A stretch of DNA of 22,713 nucleotides, taken from positions 1-22,713 of the forward strand of contig CALCHY010000323.1 in assembly GCA_937907415.1 (NCBI GenBank). Reading direction: 5' to 3'. Positions 7,899-15,637 of the stretch are shown one piece after another. Origin of the DNA: an uncultured Trueperaceae bacterium. GTDB lineage: Bacteria > Deinococcota > Deinococci > Deinococcales > Trueperaceae. The notes beneath the pieces are model-generated. The model had not been told where the DNA came from. It was given only the letters and a program-made list of their open reading frames with translations, and did not search any database. A program made the position numbers and the translations under genes. The first letter of the stretch is position 1. Every line of letters starts with the position of its first letter.

Positions 7899-8797
7899 GC
7901 AGACAAGGTAATGCAAGGCTACGGATCGCCACGCGCGCGAGCAATCTGGCGCGCTGGCAGTCCGCGTGGGTTGGCGCCGAACTGGAACGGCGCGGGCATG
8001 GGTTCGAACTGGTGACAATCGAAACGCAGGGCGACCGCGAACTGCGGCCGTTCGCCGAGCTTGAGGGGCAGGGCTTCTTCACCAAGGCCGTGCAGGAGGC
8101 GGTGCTGGACGGGCGCGCGGACTTCGCGGTCCACTCCTACAAGGATCTGCCCAGCGCTCGGCACCCTGACCTCGTCATCGCCGCCCTGCCGCGCCGTGCT
8201 GACCCTCGCGACGTGCTGCTCACGCTCCCCGACCGCTACGCGCCCGGTGACGCCGCGCTGCCCGTGGCTCACGGGGCCACCGTAGGCTCGAGCGCCGCAC
8301 GCCGCCGGGCTCAGCTCCTGGCGCTCAGACCCGACCTGCGGCCGCTCGACCTGCGCGGGAACGTAGAGACGCGCATCGCCAAGCTGCGCGAGGGGCGCTA
8401 CGACGCCATCCTCCTGGCAGCCGCGGGGCTGCAGCGCCTTGAACCCGACCTCACCGGCCTGGTGGTGACTCCGCTCGACCCCTCCCGCTTCCTGCCGGCA
8501 CCTGGCCAGGGCGCCCTGGCGCTCGAGTGCCGCGCGGACCGCGCCGACCTGGTCGCCCTGCTGAGCGAGCTCGACGACGCCCCCACCTCGTGGGCGGTGG
8601 CCGCGGAGCGCGGCTTGATGGCGCGCCTGGACGGCGGTTGCCAGTTGGCGCTCGGCGCGCACGCCACCGCTCTCGGTTCGGGGCTGGAACTGACCGCCTG
8701 GTACGAGGGCCGAACCGTAAGGGCCGAGGGCGCCTCCGTGGCGGAGGTGGTGGAGGCAGCGTTCGGCGCCCTTGGCCTTGGCGAAGCGGTGGCATGA
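7895..8797 (+). CDS. hemC: Hydroxymethylbilane synthase (porphobilinogen deaminase)
   Basis: HemC polymerises four porphobilinogens into hydroxymethylbilane. The 300-residue product shows the N-terminal IATRAS/LARWQ motif and the Arg/Lys-rich active-site segments (QGFFTKAVQEA, AVHSYKDLP, VGSSAARR, RGNVETRIAKL). It also has LPAPGQGALALECR and the cofactor-attachment cysteine C249 in LDGGCQLALGA, to which the dipyrromethane primer is linked. Length is typical. The start is the GTG at 7895, which overlaps the hemA stop (GTGA) and gives the canonical N-terminus. A longer in-frame reading would run 66 codons into hemA and is rejected. Confidence 0.95.
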   Translation: MSRQGNARLRIATRASNLARWQSAWVGAELERRGHGFELVTIETQGDRELRPFAELEGQGFFTKAVQEAVLDGRADFAVHSYKDLPSARHPDLVIAALPRRADPRDVLLTLPDRYAPGDAALPVAHGATVGSSAARRRAQLLALRPDLRPLDLRGNVETRIAKLREGRYDAILLAAAGLQRLEPDLTGLVVTPLDPSRFLPAPGQGALALECRADRADLVALLSELDDAPTSWAVAAERGLMARLDGGCQLALGAHATALGSGLELTAWYEGRTVRAEGASVAEVVEAAFGALGLGEAVA

Positions 8798-9588
8798 GCC
8801 AGCTAGCCTCGCCTCCCCTGGTCGCCCTCACCTACTCCGCCGGCCGACTACGAGGCCTGGCCGCCCGGTTGCGGCACCAGGGCATCCGGGTGATAAGGCG
8901 CCCGCTGCTGGCCGTTACTACTACCACGCCGCCGGCGCAGGAACTCGCGTGGCGCGCTCTGGGCTGCCCGTGGGTGCTGTTCGCGAGCCCCAGCGCCGTG
9001 GCGGCGTGGCGCGACTGGGGTTTCCCGGTTAAGGGCCTCCACGTCGGCGCCACCGGCCCGGGCACCCGGGAGTCCCTGCGACGACTCGGCGCGACCGTCT
9101 CCGTGGTGGGTTCGCCCGCGGACGCCACCGGCCTGGCGCGCGCCTTCATGGAGCATCCGGAGGCTAAGGGGCCGGTGGCTCTGCCGCGGGGCAACCGCGC
9201 GCTGCCCACCCTGCCGCGCCTGCTCGCCGCCGCCGGCTACGGCACCGTGCCGCTGCCGGCATACAGGAGCGAGCCTCGTTCCTGGGAGCCGCGCGAGCTG
9301 CCTTCGGCAGTAGTGGTGGCGAGCCCGTCGGCGCTGGCGGCGCTGCCCGCGCGCGTTGCTGGCACCGCCACTCTGGTGGCCATCGGCGCCACGACGGGCG
9401 CCGCCGCGCGCCGCGTGGCGCCGATGGTGGTAGAGGCGCCCGACCCGACCGTGGAGGGCGTGTGGCGGGCGCTCCAGCTCGCCCTCCAGCCCACCCTCGA
9501 CGCCCCTACCGGCCCCTCCGGTGGGGCCGGCCCGGCCCAGCAACACCCGCTACTCGAGCGCCATACAACGCCAGGAAGGCCCAGATGA
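8794..9588 (+). CDS. hemD: Uroporphyrinogen-III synthase
   Basis: HemD closes and isomerises hydroxymethylbilane to uroporphyrinogen III. The family diverges strongly in sequence, so this call rests on two weak motifs plus context. The 264-residue product has the two-lobe pattern of HemD. There is a FASPSAVAAW segment in the first half and a VVVASPSALAAL segment in the second, each followed by a Gly-rich A-x-G-x-T/x-G turn (VGATGPGTRESLRRLGA; AIGATTGAAAR). It sits between hemC and hemB. The ATG at 8794 overlaps the hemC stop (ATGA). The last 35 residues are Pro/Gly-rich, with a strong hairpin in the DNA, and look like an unstructured tail. Confidence 0.88.
   Translation: MSQLASPPLVALTYSAGRLRGLAARLRHQGIRVIRRPLLAVTTTTPPAQELAWRALGCPWVLFASPSAVAAWRDWGFPVKGLHVGATGPGTRESLRRLGATVSVVGSPADATGLARAFMEHPEAKGPVALPRGNRALPTLPRLLAAAGYGTVPLPAYRSEPRSWEPRELPSAVVVASPSALAALPARVAGTATLVAIGATTGAAARRVAPMVVEAPDPTVEGVWRALQLALQPTLDAPTGPSGGAGPAQQHPLLERHTTPGRPR
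9509..9530 (+). repeat. Strong GC hairpin near the 3' end of hemD
   Basis: CCGGCCCC, a 6-nt loop (TCCGGT), then GGGGCCGG forms a perfect 8-bp GC stem 54 nt upstream of the hemB start. No T-run follows, so it is not a classical terminator. It may slow RNase decay or RNA polymerase between hemD and hemB, or simply reflect the GC-rich coding bias. Confidence 0.5.
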
Positions 9589-10664
9589 ACCGCACGACCC
9601 TTACCGACGTCGCCCCGAGCGCCGTCTCCCACACTCCGGACGACCGGGGCGCCGAGCGTCCCCGTCGCCTCCGCTCCAGCGCCGCCATGCGCGACATGAT
9701 CGCCGAGCATGCCCTGCGCCCCGAGCACCTGATCCAGCCGTTCTTCGTCGTTCCCGGCGCGGGTGAGCGCCAGCCGATCGCCAGCCTGCCCGGCGTGGAC
9801 AGGTTCAGCGTCGACCTGCTCCTGCCCCGCATCGAGCGCGCGCTCTCGCTCGGCATCCGCGCGGTGATGCTGTTCGGCGTCGTGGCGGAGGACGCGAAGA
9901 GGGCGGACGGCGCCGCCGCGTACGACCCCGCCGGCCCCGTGCCCAGCGCGTTGGCCGCCGCCCGCTCGGCCTTCGGCGCCGACGTGGTGCTCATGAGCGA
10001 CGTCTGCCTCTGCGGCTACACCGATCATGGCCACTGCGGCCTGCTCACCGCCGGGCGCGGCGCCATGCGCATCGACGACGGCCTCAGTCTGCCGGCGCTG
10101 GCCGCCATGGCCGAACTGCACGCGGAGGCGGGCGCGGACGTGGTGGCGCCTTCGGACATGATGGACGGGCGCGTGGGGCATATCCGCGCGCGCCTCGACA
10201 CCGCTGGACGGCACGACGTGGCTTTGCTCTCGTACGCCGTCAAGTACGCGTCGGCCTTCTACGGCCCGTTCCGCGAGGCGGCCGGCTCGGCGCCGCAGGC
10301 GGCCGCCGCGGACGCGCTTCCTGTACCCAGCGATCGGCGCACTTACCAGATGGACCCGCGCAACGCCCGCGAGGCGCTGCGAGAGGCGCGCCTCGACGCC
10401 GCCGAGGGCGCCGACATCCTGATGGTGAAGCCGGCGCTTGGCTACCTCGACGTTCTGGCCAGCATGAGGCGTGAGTCCGAGCTTCCCTTGGCGGCGTACA
10501 TGGTGAGCGGCGAGTACGCCATGCTCAAGGCCGCCGCCCAGGCGGGGGCGCTGGACGAGGCCGCCGCCGTGCGCGAGAGCCTGACCTCGATCCGCCGTGC
10601 CGGCGCCGACCTGATCGTCACCTACCACGCGCTCGAGGCGGTGGGCGGCGGGTGGCTGGGATGA
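9585..10664 (+). CDS. hemB: Delta-aminolevulinic acid dehydratase (porphobilinogen synthase)
   Basis: HemB condenses two 5-aminolevulinates to porphobilinogen. The 359-residue product has the zinc site DVC141LC143GYTDHGHC151G, so it belongs to the Zn-dependent class. It also has the two Schiff-base lysines, K220 in SYAVKYASAFYGPFR and K282 in ILMVKPALGYLD. The conserved SDMMDGRVG and the C-terminal YMVSGEYAM segments are intact. The first 25 or so residues before RPRRLR are an unconserved extension. The start is the ATG at 9585, overlapping the hemD stop (ATGA); an in-frame alternative 41 codons upstream lies inside hemD. Confidence 0.97.
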   Translation: MNRTTLTDVAPSAVSHTPDDRGAERPRRLRSSAAMRDMIAEHALRPEHLIQPFFVVPGAGERQPIASLPGVDRFSVDLLLPRIERALSLGIRAVMLFGVVAEDAKRADGAAAYDPAGPVPSALAAARSAFGADVVLMSDVCLCGYTDHGHCGLLTAGRGAMRIDDGLSLPALAAMAELHAEAGADVVAPSDMMDGRVGHIRARLDTAGRHDVALLSYAVKYASAFYGPFREAAGSAPQAAAADALPVPSDRRTYQMDPRNAREALREARLDAAEGADILMVKPALGYLDVLASMRRESELPLAAYMVSGEYAMLKAAAQAGALDEAAAVRESLTSIRRAGADLIVTYHALEAVGGGWLG

Positions 10665-11800
10665 GGCGCCGCGTTCTCACCTCGCGCGCCGCCACGCGTG
10701 GGGCGTTCATCGTGATCATCGCGTTCGTGACGGCGCAGATGGCGTGGTGGATCTACTTCCAGCAGCGCTACGTGGGCGAGGTGAGCCGGAACACCATAGC
10801 GGGGTTGGAGCGGGAGGCCGAGAGCCTGAACCGCCTCCTCGCCCTGGGCGCCACCGAAGAGGTGAACGAGCTGCTGGCAGCGCGGCGCCACCTCGCCTTC
10901 GACGCCACCCGCCGCCGCGTGGAGGTGAACGTGGAATCGCTCGACGAGTTCATCGCCAAGCAGCGCAGCGACGTGCGCATGCTGGCCTTCGAGGGCCCGT
11001 TCTTCGTGCTCGTGGTGATGGCCGGGCTGTTCATCATCGGCCGCAGCCTGCGCCTCGAGCGCGAACTCAAACGGCGCCAGCGCAACTTCCTCGACGCCAT
11101 CGGTCACGAGTACAAGACCCCCATAAGCACCCTGCGGCTGCTGATCGAGACGCTGCAGCTACGTACCCCGCCCCCGGCCAAGCTGCAGGAGTACCTGCGG
11201 AGCATGAGCGTGGAGGTCGACCGGCTGGAGCACACCGGCCAGCAGGTGCTGGCCACGGCGCGGCTGGAAGCGGGCGCACCAGCGCAGCGCAGCGAACCGG
11301 GTGACTTGGCGGACCTAGTGCGCCGCGCTCTCGAGCGTTCGAGGCGCCTGCAGGAAGGGCGCGGCGCCCGCATCGAGCTGACCGCCGACGACGGCGACCT
11401 GCCCGTCCTCGCCGACTTCGACGAGATCGCGATCCTCGTCGAGAACCTCGTGGACAACGCCGTCAAGTACACGCCCGGCCCGGACAAGGTCGTGAAGGTC
11501 GCGGTGCGGCGCCACGACGACTGGGCACGACTGAGCGTGGAGGACCGCGGTCCGGGCATACCCGAACGGGAACGTGCGCTCGTGTTCGAGCGCTTCTACC
11601 GCGTCGGCAACGAGATGACGCGCACGGCGCCGGGCCTGGGCCTGGGGCTCTACCTCGTTCAGCGCACCGCGGAGTCGCTCGGAGGCCGGGTAGCTATCGA
11701 GGCCGGTGAACTGGGGGGCACCCGCGTGACCGTGTCACTACCGCTGGAGCGCGCCGCCACCTCCCCCGGCCCCACCCCACGACTGGGAGCCGTCGGCTGA
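10661..11800 (+). CDS. Membrane-bound sensor histidine kinase in the heme operon
   Basis: The 379-residue kinase has a short cytoplasmic N-terminus, TM1 about 14-34, an extracytoplasmic loop of about 75 residues (35-109) and TM2 about 110-129. The dimerisation/phosphoacceptor domain carries H149 in the unusual H-box GHEYKTPI, where HELRTP is usual. The ATPase domain has the N box (ENLVDNAVKY, N262/N266), the G1 box DRGPGIP and the G2 box GLGLGLYLV. The loop is small and mostly helical by eye, with no recognised ligand domain; heme or an oxidative signal is conceivable from context only. The start overlaps the hemB stop (ATGA) and the stop overlaps the regulator start (TGATG). Together these strongly suggest co-expression with the heme genes. 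Confidence 0.93.
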   Translation: MRRRVLTSRAATRGAFIVIIAFVTAQMAWWIYFQQRYVGEVSRNTIAGLEREAESLNRLLALGATEEVNELLAARRHLAFDATRRRVEVNVESLDEFIAKQRSDVRMLAFEGPFFVLVVMAGLFIIGRSLRLERELKRRQRNFLDAIGHEYKTPISTLRLLIETLQLRTPPPAKLQEYLRSMSVEVDRLEHTGQQVLATARLEAGAPAQRSEPGDLADLVRRALERSRRLQEGRGARIELTADDGDLPVLADFDEIAILVENLVDNAVKYTPGPDKVVKVAVRRHDDWARLSVEDRGPGIPERERALVFERFYRVGNEMTRTAPGLGLGLYLVQRTAESLGGRVAIEAGELGGTRVTVSLPLERAATSPGPTPRLGAVG

Positions 11801-12516
11801 TGGCCGCCAAGGTACTGATCATCGAAGACGAGGCGGCGCTCGCCACCGTGCTCTCCGACAACCTCGAGGCCGAGGGCCACTCGGTGCTGCAGGCGAGCGA
11901 CAGCCTGCAGGGCGAGAGCGCCTGGCGCGACGCCACCCCCGACCTGGTGGTGCTCGACGTCATGCTGCCGCACAAGGACGGCTACACCCTCTGCCGCGAA
12001 CGCCGCGCCGCCGGCGACCACACCCCCGTGCTGTTCCTCTCCGCCAAGGGACGACCCGAGGAGCGTGTGGAGGGCCTGGAGGCGGGCGGCGACGACTACC
12101 TGGCCAAGCCGTTCCATCTGCCTGAGTTCCTGCTGCGCGTGCGCAAGCTGCTGGGCCGCAGCGGCGCCCTGACGGCCGTGGAGTCGCGCCTGCACTTCGG
12201 CGGCCACGAGGTCGACCTGCGCGCCTGGACGGTGCAGCTGGCTGACGGCGGCGAGGCCATGCTCAGCGAGCGGGAGGTCGGGATCCTGCGCCTGCTGGCG
12301 CGGCGCGCGGGCGAGGTCGTGAGCCGCGACGAGATCCTCGACGCGGTCTGGGGCAACGACATCTTCCCCAGCAGCCGCACCATCGACAACTTCGTCATGC
12401 GGCTGCGGCGCCTCTTCGAGCCCGACCCGACCGAACCGATCTACTTCCACACCGTATGGGGCGTGGGCTACCGCTTCACGCCCGAACTGAACCCCCCGCG
12501 ACCCCCGAAGGAGTGA
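11800..12516 (+). CDS. OmpR/PhoB-family response regulator in the heme operon
   Basis: The 238-residue cytoplasmic regulator starts with a receiver domain: acidic pocket E9/D10, phosphoacceptor D53 in VVLDVMLP, S81 in FLSAKG, K103 in DDYLAKPF. A winged-helix DNA-binding domain of the OmpR/PhoB type follows (SEREVGILRLLARRAGEVVSR to WGVGYRF near the C-terminus). It is the evident partner of the adjacent kinase. Family members bind as tandem dimers to direct repeats of about 11 bp, which matches the TGACA repeats before hemA and hemH; that they are its targets is inference. It overlaps the kinase stop by 1 nt. Confidence 0.95.
   Translation: MAAKVLIIEDEAALATVLSDNLEAEGHSVLQASDSLQGESAWRDATPDLVVLDVMLPHKDGYTLCRERRAAGDHTPVLFLSAKGRPEERVEGLEAGGDDYLAKPFHLPEFLLRVRKLLGRSGALTAVESRLHFGGHEVDLRAWTVQLADGGEAMLSEREVGILRLLARRAGEVVSRDEILDAVWGNDIFPSSRTIDNFVMRLRRLFEPDPTEPIYFHTVWGVGYRFTPELNPPRPPKE
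12509..12514 (+). promoter_or_regulatory. Shine-Dalgarno of hemE
   Basis: AAGGAG overlaps the regulator stop and lies 6 nt before the hemE ATG. It is the clearest ribosome site in the heme operon; most other genes rely on ATGA/GTGA overlaps. Confidence 0.8.
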
Positions 12517-12520
12517 AAAG

Positions 12521-13552
12521 ATGAACACTTTCCTTGAAGCCGCCGGCGGCGGCTACACCAGCCGCGCCCCGCTCTGGATCATGCGCCAGGCGGGCCGGCA
12601 CCTGCCCGAGTACCGTGCGCTCAAGGAGCGCCACTCGTTCTGGACGCTCTGCAGCACGCCGGAGTTGGCGTGCGAGGTGACGCTGCAACCTACGCGCCGC
12701 TACCCGCTCGACGCCGCCATCCTGTTCCAGGACATCATGACGCCGCTGCCGAGCATGGGCATCGGCGTCGACTTCCGACCCGGGCCGGTCATAGCGGAAC
12801 CGATCCGCAGCCGCGCCCAGGTGGACGCCCTGCGTCTGCCCCCCTCCGAGGAGATCGCGCCGTTCGTGCCAAGCGCTATAAGGCTCGTCCGAGCGGCCAG
12901 CGAGGTTCCCCTCATCGGCTTCGCCGGCGCCCCCCTTACCCTCGCCGCCTACCTGATCGAGGGTGGTGGTTCGAAGGACTTCGCGACCTTCCGGTCGTTC
13001 CTGCGCAGCGAGCCGGCGACCGCCCACGCGCTCCTCGACAAGCTCACCACGCAGACCATCGCGTACCTGAACAGCCAGGCCGCGGCCGGCGCGCAGGCGC
13101 TGCAGCTGTTCGACTCGTGGGCCGGCCTTCACGACGCTGAGGCCTTCGCGGAGTTCGGGGCGCCGTACGTGACGCGCGTTCTCGAGGCCGTGAGCGGCGT
13201 GCCCCGGATCTACTTCGCCGTCGCGGCGCAGCACCTCGACCAGCTGGTGGCGCGCTTCCCCGCCGAGGTGATCGGCGTGGACTGGCGCCGCCCGCTCTCG
13301 CGCGCCCGGCGCGCGCTGGGAGCAACCACGCTCCAGGGGAACCTCGACCCCGCCATGCTCCTGGCGCCCCGGCCCGTTCTGCGGCGCGCCGCCGAGCAGG
13401 TCCTGGCCGAGGGCGCCGCGGGGCCGCACATCTTCAACCTCGGGCACGGCATCATCCCCACCACCGACCCCGCCGCGGTCGAGTTCCTCGTCGACGTGGT
13501 ACGCGGTTACGAGCGGCGCCCCATGGTCGCGGCGGAAGAGGTGAGGGCGTGA
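12521..13552 (+). CDS. hemE: Uroporphyrinogen decarboxylase
   Basis: HemE decarboxylates the four acetate side chains of uroporphyrinogen III to give coproporphyrinogen III, without a cofactor. The 343-residue product has the N-terminal signature APLWIMRQAGRHLPEYR, with its conserved arginines. It also has the catalytic aspartate region PLDAAILFQDI, the GFAGAPLTLAAYLIEGGGS segment and the C-terminal NLGHGIIPTTDP motif. Length is typical. The start has a good Shine-Dalgarno, and the stop overlaps the GTG of hemF. It is the first enzyme gene after the two-component pair. Confidence 0.97.
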   Translation: MNTFLEAAGGGYTSRAPLWIMRQAGRHLPEYRALKERHSFWTLCSTPELACEVTLQPTRRYPLDAAILFQDIMTPLPSMGIGVDFRPGPVIAEPIRSRAQVDALRLPPSEEIAPFVPSAIRLVRAASEVPLIGFAGAPLTLAAYLIEGGGSKDFATFRSFLRSEPATAHALLDKLTTQTIAYLNSQAAAGAQALQLFDSWAGLHDAEAFAEFGAPYVTRVLEAVSGVPRIYFAVAAQHLDQLVARFPAEVIGVDWRRPLSRARRALGATTLQGNLDPAMLLAPRPVLRRAAEQVLAEGAAGPHIFNLGHGIIPTTDPAAVEFLVDVVRGYERRPMVAAEEVRA

Positions 13553-14448
13553 GCGCCGCCCCACGGAGCGGCCGGCGGGAGCGCGTGCACGAGCTCATGC
13601 TGGCCGGCCAGGCCAGCATGATCGCAGCGTTCGAGGCCTTCGAACCGACCGCCCGCTTCGGCGGTCGCAGCTGGCAACGGCCCGGCGGCGGCGGCGGCGC
13701 GGCGCGCGTGCTTCAAGGCGGCGCGGTCTACGAGCGGGCGGGCGTGAACGTGTCGGCGGTGCACGGCGACGCCGTGCCACCCAGCCTGGCCGCCAAGCAC
13801 CCGTCGGTGCAGGGGCAGCCGTTCTACGCCACCGGGTTGAGCATCGTGGTGCACCCCCTCAACCCCTACGCCCCCTCCTTCCACGCCAACTACCGCTACT
13901 TCGAGGCCGGCGACGTCGCCTGGTTCGGCGGCGGGGCCGACCTTACGCCGCACTACCTCTTCGCGGACGACGTGGAGCACTTCCACCGCGAACTGCAGCG
14001 CCAGTGCGAGCGGCACGACGTGGACTACGGGGGCATGCGCCGCGCTTGCGACGACTACTTCTACATCCGCCACCGCGGAGAGCGGCGTGGGATGGGCGGG
14101 ATCTTCTTCGACGAGCTCCCGGCCGGCGCCGACGACGCCTTCGAGCGGGCGCTCGCCTTCGTGACCGACGGCATCGCGACGCTGGAGCGCGCCTACGTGC
14201 CGCTGGTGGAGCGGCGGCACGCCACACCGTACGGTGGAAGAGAACGGCGCTGGCAGATGTTGAGGCGCGGCCGCTACGTAGAGTTCAACCTGGTGTACGA
14301 CCGCGGCACCCTCTTCGGGCTTCAGACCTCTGGCGACATCGAGGCCATCCTCATGAGCCTGCCGCCCACGACGCGGTGGGAGTTCGACGCGGCGCCCGAG
14401 CCCGGCAGCCCCGAGGACCAGATGCTGCAGGTTCTGCGTGTCCAGTGA
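13549..14448 (+). CDS. hemF: Oxygen-dependent coproporphyrinogen III oxidase
   Basis: HemF uses O2 to convert two propionates of coproporphyrinogen III to vinyls, yielding protoporphyrinogen IX. The 299-residue product carries the family blocks: VLQGGAVYERAGVNVSAVHG, HPLNPYAPSFHANYRYF, WFGGGADLTPHYLF, GGIFFDEL, then RRGRYVEFNLVYDRGTLFGL and LPPTTRWEF. Having HemF and not the radical-SAM HemN here implies an aerobic lifestyle and the protoporphyrin-dependent branch. The GTG start overlaps the hemE stop (GTGA). It is the last gene of the first heme transcription unit; a 52-nt gap with a promoter element follows. Confidence 0.97.
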   Translation: MSAAPRSGRRERVHELMLAGQASMIAAFEAFEPTARFGGRSWQRPGGGGGAARVLQGGAVYERAGVNVSAVHGDAVPPSLAAKHPSVQGQPFYATGLSIVVHPLNPYAPSFHANYRYFEAGDVAWFGGGADLTPHYLFADDVEHFHRELQRQCERHDVDYGGMRRACDDYFYIRHRGERRGMGGIFFDELPAGADDAFERALAFVTDGIATLERAYVPLVERRHATPYGGRERRWQMLRRGRYVEFNLVYDRGTLFGLQTSGDIEAILMSLPPTTRWEFDAAPEPGSPEDQMLQVLRVQ

Positions 14449-14449
14449 G

Positions 14450-14500
14450 GCTGACAGTTCTGTGACGCTTGCCGGAAAAGGGTCGGATAGCCTCGGTGCC
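14450..14500 (+). promoter_or_regulatory. hemH promoter: same TGAC direct-repeat element plus leaderless -10
   Basis: GCTGACAGTTCTGTGAC (14450-14466) differs at one base from the hemA element. It is followed, again after exactly 21 nt, by TAGCCT (14488-14493); the hemH ATG is 7 nt further on. Spacing is conserved while the 21-nt spacer is not, as expected for an operator plus a -10 box. No Shine-Dalgarno is visible before the ATG, which supports a leaderless transcript and fixes the start at 14501. Confidence 0.6.
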
Positions 14501-15628
14501 ATGAACCGACCCCCCACCGCTGTCGTCATGCTCAACCTCGGCGGACCGCAGGACCTGGGCGCGGTCCGCCCCTTCCTGCTCGAGCTGTTCGCCGATCGGG
14601 AGATCATCCAGTTACCGTTCCAGTCGTTCCTCGGGCCGTTCATCGCCAAACGGCGCACGGCCTCCGTGGAGAGCAACTACAACGACATCGGGGGTGGCAG
14701 CCCTATCCTGCACTGGACCCAGCTGCAGGGGCGCGGGATGTGCGAGCGTCTTGACCGACTCTCGCCCGAAACCGCGCCGCACAAGCCGTACGTGGCGTTC
14801 CGCTACAGCGAGCCTTCCAGCGAGACGGCTCTCAAGGAGATGGCCGCCGACGGCGTCGTTCGCGCCGTCGCCTTCACCCAGTACCCGCAGTTCAGCTGCG
14901 CCACCACCGGCAGCAGCCTCAATGAGCTCTGGCGCGCCGCGCGCCGACTCGGCCTGCAGCGGGAGTTCGACTGGAGCGTCATCGACCGCTGGCCCACGCA
15001 CGACCTGTTCATCGACGCGATGACCGAAACCGTGCGGCAGGGCCTCGAGCAGTTCGAGCCCGCCGAGCGGGACGACGTTCTCATCCTCTTCAGCGCTCAC
15101 AGCCTGCCCTTAGGGATCATCGACCGGGGCGACGCCTACCCGCTCGAGGTCGGCGCCAGCGTCCACGAGGTGATGCGGCGCCTCGATTACGGTTACGAGC
15201 ACCTGCTGAGCTTCCAGTCGGAGGTGGGCCCGGTGCCGTGGCTCGGGCCGTCCACCGAGTCCGTCATAAAGCAGTTGGGAGCGAAGAAGCGCCAACGGGT
15301 GCTGGTGGTGCCCATCGCCTTCACCTCCGACCACATCGAGACGCTCCACGAACTCGATATCGAGTACGGCGAGCTGGCGGCCGAGGTCGGCATCTCCGAG
15401 TACCGGCGCGCGCCCGCGCTCAACGGTCTGCCGCTATTCCAGGACGCCCTCGCCGCCATCGTCGCCGAGCACCTGGCCAGCGGCGAGGCGTGCTCCAAGC
15501 AGTACGGCCTGCGCTGCCCCGGCTGCGTCAACCCGCAATGCCGCAACATCCTCGAGCCGGTGGCGCCCTACCGCCGCACCAACGTCAGCGCCCACCCCGA
15601 CAACAAGCGCTTCATCGAGAGCTCCTAA
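14501..15628 (+). CDS. hemH: Ferrochelatase, eukaryote-like with a complete [2Fe-2S] ligand set
   Basis: HemH inserts Fe2+ into protoporphyrin IX. The 375-residue product has the substrate motifs VVMLNLGGP, the catalytic H200 in LFSAHSLP with the RGDAYPLEV block, and the acidic FTSDHIETLHELDIEYG. It resembles mitochondrial ferrochelatase throughout, including QYPQFSC133ATTGSSLN and the C-terminal C331SKQYGLRC339PGC342VNPQC347R. In the human enzyme the corresponding C196, C403, C406 and C411 bind a [2Fe-2S] cluster, so C133, C339, C342 and C347 should do so here. Most bacterial ferrochelatases lack this tail. The start at 14501 is supported by the promoter; an in-frame start 21 codons upstream would put the operator inside the gene. 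It is probably peripheral on the inner membrane. Confidence 0.96.
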   Translation: MNRPPTAVVMLNLGGPQDLGAVRPFLLELFADREIIQLPFQSFLGPFIAKRRTASVESNYNDIGGGSPILHWTQLQGRGMCERLDRLSPETAPHKPYVAFRYSEPSSETALKEMAADGVVRAVAFTQYPQFSCATTGSSLNELWRAARRLGLQREFDWSVIDRWPTHDLFIDAMTETVRQGLEQFEPAERDDVLILFSAHSLPLGIIDRGDAYPLEVGASVHEVMRRLDYGYEHLLSFQSEVGPVPWLGPSTESVIKQLGAKKRQRVLVVPIAFTSDHIETLHELDIEYGELAAEVGISEYRRAPALNGLPLFQDALAAIVAEHLASGEACSKQYGLRCPGCVNPQCRNILEPVAPYRRTNVSAHPDNKRFIESS

Positions 15629-15637
15629 GCCGTCGCG

